A DNA stretch of 64,000 nt from Zanthoxylum bungeanum (taxonomy: Eukaryota; Streptophyta; Magnoliopsida; Sapindales; Rutaceae), in NCBI GenBank assembly GCA_019454045.1, contig SKCR01010151.1:434001-498000 (forward strand), read 5' to 3'. A model generated the notes under the pieces. It was not told the origin of the DNA and did not search any database. It saw nothing but the letters and a program-made list of their open reading frames with translations. The position numbers and the translations under genes are program-made. Of the stretch, positions 61,207-64,000 are shown in pieces (positions within the stretch are counted from its first letter, which is position 1; each line of letters starts with the position of its first letter).

Positions 61207-62122
61207 ACGGTGTGTATGGAATACACCGGTGTGTATGGAATTATGACGGTTCATATGAGGAGTAATCATAAAGTTGAGTTCAGGATTGACACAACACTAA
61301 CACAAATGACACGATTTTCTGCTTTTGGTCCAGGTTCTTATTCTTCTACTAAATTATTTAAATATAAAAAAAAATATAATTCCACCAATATCACCACTAC
61401 TAATTCAGAAATTAATTTATATCTAACGATAAATTTCGAGTTTCCACAAAGTGATTTTGTAGGTGAGCAATTTATTTTCCTTGAATGGTAGCAAAAATAT
61501 CAAAGATTGTTTCCAATCCTGTCTATGATTGCAATTGAGGTATTAGCGGCACCAATCCCAACTGTATCTATTGAGTAAGCTCTTAGTATGGGCGGCAATA
61601 TTCTCGATGACAGAAAATCAATGTTGAAACCGAAGACGTTAGAAGCTCAAACATGTCTTGACGATTGGTGTAGGGCGGATCGTTGTGAACAAGAAAATCA
61701 GTTGGAAAATTTTTGAAGATTTGTTTGATAGCATATACACAACCAATACCGAAGGCTCAAGGACTAGACCACGTTCCCCGTATGAGGATGAATAAAACGT
61801 AAATAAAGTAAATTATTAAAAATAAATTTGTACATAACTACGTGAGCTTTGAACTTTTTGACATTTCAAGAGGATACTTAGAAAGCTTACTCAAGTACAA
61901 GCTCTTTTCTCCAAAATAATAAATAAATAAATTTTATATTATTTTATTCATAAAAAAATAAATTTAAGATTACGGTTACGGTTACGGTTCAGTTTCGGCT
62001 GAAATAACAATTTAACCGTAAACCGAACCGTATATCTACGATTCAATTATAGTTCAACCGTATAATTCTATAATAATTTGAAATTGTAATCGAACCTTGT
62101 ATATCTACCACTATCATCCCTA
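61207..62122 (+). mobile_element. Decayed hAT transposon, 3' part
   Basis: Carries a transposase C-terminal remnant (61390-61716), then a subterminal region with GGTTACGGTTACGGTTCAG and AAACCGAACCG words (61970-62090). It ends CTACCACTATCATCCCTA at 62122, whose complement TAGGGATGATAG is a typical hAT terminus. The left end is missing where it meets the Ogre-like LTR. Confidence 0.7.
61390..61716 (+). pseudogene. hAT transposase C-terminal (dimerisation) remnant
   Basis: One frame on the + strand, ending at the TGA 61714-61716, shows the hAT family C-terminal signature: SEINLYL, then FPILSMIAIEVLAAPIPTVS, then ALSMGGNILDDRKSMLKPKT and LEAQTCLDDWCRAD. This matches the dimerisation region of Ac-type transposases. 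Two in-frame stops interrupt it: TAG at 61489-61491, where the family has a second Trp, and TAA near 61575, where the family usually has Ser. The upstream catalytic part is absent, so this is a relic. The hAT terminus 400 bp downstream supports the assignment. Confidence 0.85.
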
Positions 62123-62128
62123 TAAATA
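62121..62128 (+). promoter_or_regulatory. TATA box of the membrane-protein gene
   Basis: TATAAATA lies about 255 bp before the start codon, so the start site would be near 62150. Its first two bases coincide with the end of the hAT element. Confidence 0.6.
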
Positions 62129-62361
62129 GCAGATTTCCACATTAAAATTTACATTACACTCCCCATGTGATTCTAAAGTTTTGCCAAAGCAACTACACCT
62201 TCCAACGCAAGCCACCGCTACTCCATTTGGCTTTTACCATATTATCATTATAATTATTAAGCCATATCAATACATTTTCTCATATTTTCTTTTAGTACAA
62301 GAAATTCTCTCACTCTCTCTCACCAAGTACCTCGTATTTTTCTATTTCTTCCTCTTTCTTT

Positions 62362-62381
62362 ATGTTTAAATGATCACGTGA
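62362..62381 (+). promoter_or_regulatory. Two overlapping minimal upstream ORFs
   Basis: ATGTTTAAATGA (62362-62373) and ATGATCACGTGA (62370-62381) each encode three residues and a stop, and overlap by ATGA. The second ends two bases before the main ATG at 62384. An even shorter ATGTGA occurs at 62165-62170. If transcribed they could reduce initiation at the main start. The palindrome CACGTG (62375-62380) lies in the second. Confidence 0.5.
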
Positions 62382-62383
62382 TT

Positions 62384-62740
62384 ATGTCTACGCCAGTGAT
62401 AGAGCAGCAGCAGCTGCCGCCGCCGGCGGTAGGGGTGACCCAGGAAGCGTACACAGCCCGTTTGGGTAACGGGTCGGTGGGTCCGGTGATAGCGGTTCTT
62501 GCGGTGATCATTATCTTGGGAGTGATAGCGGGTATGATAGGGAGGCTTTGTTCGGGTCGTCGTGTAATGGGTCATGGGCAGTACGATTTTGAAGGGTGGG
62601 TTGAGAGGAAATGTTCCTCTTGTCTTGATGGTAATATTGACCCGGTTCCACATCCGACGACCCGACCCGACATCCCTGTGGCGGAGCCTGTGGTGCAGGA
62701 ACCTCAAGCTCAACAACAAGAGATAAAAGAAGAAGTATGA
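62384..62740 (+). CDS. Small single-pass membrane protein, plant-specific family
   Basis: Uninterrupted 118-residue protein starting [10 protein letters not shown]. The N-terminal 30 residues are Gln/Pro-rich. A hydrophobic helix (about 33-53, [21 protein letters not shown]) is followed by a basic stretch [10 protein letters not shown] (54-63), which predicts a cytoplasmic C-terminus. Then comes [19 protein letters not shown] (65-83), which I recognise as the conserved core of a small family of uncharacterised plant membrane proteins, with Cys77 and Cys80 as a CxxC pair. The tail is Pro/Glu/Gln-rich. A GTG at 62378 is in frame but the ATG at 62384 is the natural start. Codon third positions are more GC-rich than the surroundings, it has a TATA box and leader upstream, and no introns are needed. 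Molecular function is unknown to me. Confidence 0.88.
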   Translation: MSTPVIEQQQLPPPAVGVTQEAYTARLGNGSVGPVIAVLAVIIILGVIAGMIGRLCSGRRVMGHGQYDFEGWVERKCSSCLDGNIDPVPHPTTRPDIPVAEPVVQEPQAQQQEIKEEV

Positions 62741-63332
62741 GGTTTGAGCTCTGACGCAGGAAGTTATGTAAATTCTTTCAATTTTTTTAAAATTTATGTG
62801 AATTTAATTTTATTTTAATGGTTCTAAGTTAAAAAGTTCATGGCCAAAAAGAGGAAAGGAAAAATGAAAATTAATTAATAGGGAGTTTTGGAATTGATAA
62901 CTTTAATTAGATATATGATATTAGGTTTCCCTTTTTTCTTCTTTCAATTGGTTCCATTGGATTCTCTTGGTTATGTGGAGCATAAGATTATGTTTGGATT
63001 GATCAAAGTGGATGTAATAGAGTGTAATATAATTTAAAATATTTAAAATTCATTATTTGAATTGATGAAATGGAATGGAATGAAAGGGAGTGGAAGTGGT
63101 AGAAGGGAATGTAACAAAAATGAGTATTGAGATTGAGTCATTGAAAATGAGATGTCCAGATCGGGGGTTAGGGATGAAATGTAACTTTAAAAAAATAACA
63201 TTACCTGTGAAGATAAATTTACCTATTGAAAAAAATAACATTAAATTATTTATCTTTTATACTTTAAAATTTAAAAGAACACAATTATCTTTAAAACCTA
63301 TCTGATTATATTCCATTCCATTATTATTGATG
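62741..63332. other. 3' flank of the gene, no further gene seen
   Basis: Presumed 3' UTR followed by AT-rich DNA. The parts near 62990-63110 and 63300-63325 (GGAATGGAATG against CATTCCATT-like words) could be ends of a small transposon, but I cannot define it. Confidence 0.4.
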
Positions 63333-63642
63333 TTGGAAAAATGCTTATGCATAAGCATTTTGAGGCTCAATTTTAAGCATGGTCCACTTCGTGTTAGTGG
63401 TTGTTATTGAATGATTCGGATACTCCTCCGTGAGTACTTCGAAATGGTATATTCATATGCTTAAAATGGTGCTTGGGTGAATGAGAAATTGTTGCTCAAA
63501 GTTCACCCATTGGTGTTGGAAAATAAAGAAAAGTAAGCTTGTCCCATATGGGAAAGCTATAGAGTGAATATTATGCTTATATATGATTGCTCATATGTAG
63601 ATGGGTAAGAGTTATAAGGATAGATGCTCTCTCTACGTGCGC
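63333..63642. repeat. Repeat-like region with TGTTGGAAAA starts
   Basis: TGTTGGAAAAATGC at 63333 and TGTTGGAAAATAAAG at 63513 look like starts of small Copia-type LTRs; the second is followed by CTTGTCCCATATGGGAAAGC. No primer site or paired LTR is found, so this is only a suggestion. Confidence 0.25.
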
Positions 63643-63660
63643 GGGGGGGGGGGGGGGGGG
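63643..63660 (+). repeat. 18-G homopolymer
   Basis: Uninterrupted run of 18 G after GTGCGC. The length may be uncertain in the assembly. Confidence 0.9.
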
Positions 63661-63672
63661 TGCAAATCAAAT

Positions 63673-63931
63673 CCGAATCAAGCTTGGCTCGTGTGCACCT
63701 GCGTACACGAATGTCGGACCAAAATGTGCAGGCCCGACCTAGCCAATTTTTGGATGTCTCTTTATTTTTTTTTTCCAAACCTTTTGAATTCCATAATCCG
63801 AATCAAGCTTGGCTCGTGTGCACCCGCGTGTCCTGCGTACACGAATGTCGGACCAAAATGTGCAGGCCCGACCTAGCCAATTTTTGGATGTCTCTTTATT
63901 TTTTTTTTTTCCAAACCTTTTGAATTCCATA
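63673..63931. repeat. Tandem duplication of a 125-bp unit
   Basis: Copy 1 is 63673-63797 and copy 2 is 63798-63931. They are nearly identical apart from a 9-bp insertion (CGCGTGTCC) near 63825 in copy 2 and T-run length. The unit contains GAATCAAGCTTGGCTCGTGT and ends TTTTGAATTCCATAA. ORFs over it on both strands are byproducts. Confidence 0.9.
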
Positions 63932-64000
63932 ACAACTAATTTAATTAGTTTGATGGCTACAACAAGTGAAAAGCCTCCCATTGATGAGATTTAATTGGCA

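Noticed and set aside
62181..62369. 62-codon ORF upstream of the membrane-protein gene
   Set aside because: It needs a non-ATG start and reads through the T-rich leader; no resemblance to a protein family.
63601..63994. ORFs repeating SDQNVQARPSQFLDVSLFFF and a short MATTSEKPPIDEI frame at the window end
   Set aside because: The first arises from the 125-bp DNA duplication in shifted frames and also opens on the other strand. The second has only 13 codons before a stop.

Overview
The window is a gene-poor, AT-rich stretch of a flowering-plant nuclear genome, probably a eudicot. It is built almost entirely of nested LTR retrotransposons, with small DNA transposons in between and one convincing host gene near the right edge. 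Evidence for a plant is the Ty1/copia order gag-protease-integrase-RT-RNase H, tRNA-Met and tRNA-Arg primer sites, Ogre/Tat-like and Athila/Tat-like sequences, hAT, CACTA and Tourist-like remnants, and a plant-type small membrane protein gene. Most ORFs in the window are chance or repeat-derived.

Layout. (1) 1-24999 is a degenerate Gypsy element (A). Its body (1-471, 10286-12541) is split by Copia element E1 (472-10280, + strand, TSD GGAAG). Its 3' LTR (12542-14663 plus 24615-24999) is split by Copia element E2 (14664-24609, - strand, TSD GTTCA). (2) 25000-27423 is the 5' end of another Gypsy element on the - strand, with a tRNA-Met primer site. (3) 27424-35100 is intergenic DNA with non-autonomous DNA transposons. 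Two are complete hAT elements with 8-bp TSDs (27626-28172 and 33957-34728); others are Tourist-like, foldback and CACTA fragments. A striking GC-rich degenerate repeat lies at 31563-32125. (4) 35100-53696 appears to be an Athila/Tat-like LTR and 3' region on the - strand. It was split by Copia element E3 (35511-48810, TSD ACTAT), which carries a 3.3-kb solo Ogre-like LTR (41559-44878, TSD CCCAT), and by a solo Gypsy LTR (49003-51545). (5) 53697-61206 is a non-autonomous Ogre/Tat-like element with truncated LTRs, a tRNA-Arg primer site, no gag-pol and three minisatellite arrays. (6) 61207-62122 is a decayed hAT transposase end. (7) 62121-62740 is a host gene for a 118-residue single-pass membrane protein, with a TATA box at the hAT boundary and tiny upstream ORFs. 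(8) 63333-64000 holds repeats, an 18-G run and a 125-bp tandem duplication.

E1, E2 and E3 are one Copia family with 1.9-2.0 kb LTRs and a leader of more than 2 kb. E2 keeps a single 1,309-codon gag-pol frame broken only by nine transition-type stops. E1 and E3 share a gag deletion and loss of the RT active site, so they look like a dead lineage that spread in trans. The family is studded with perfect inverted repeats whose arms differ but whose 3-bp spacer is nearly always TGG or TAG. The other standout is a hairpin in the 33957-34728 hAT element that carries two divergent snRNA-type promoter modules (USE plus TATA, both spaced by 33 bp).
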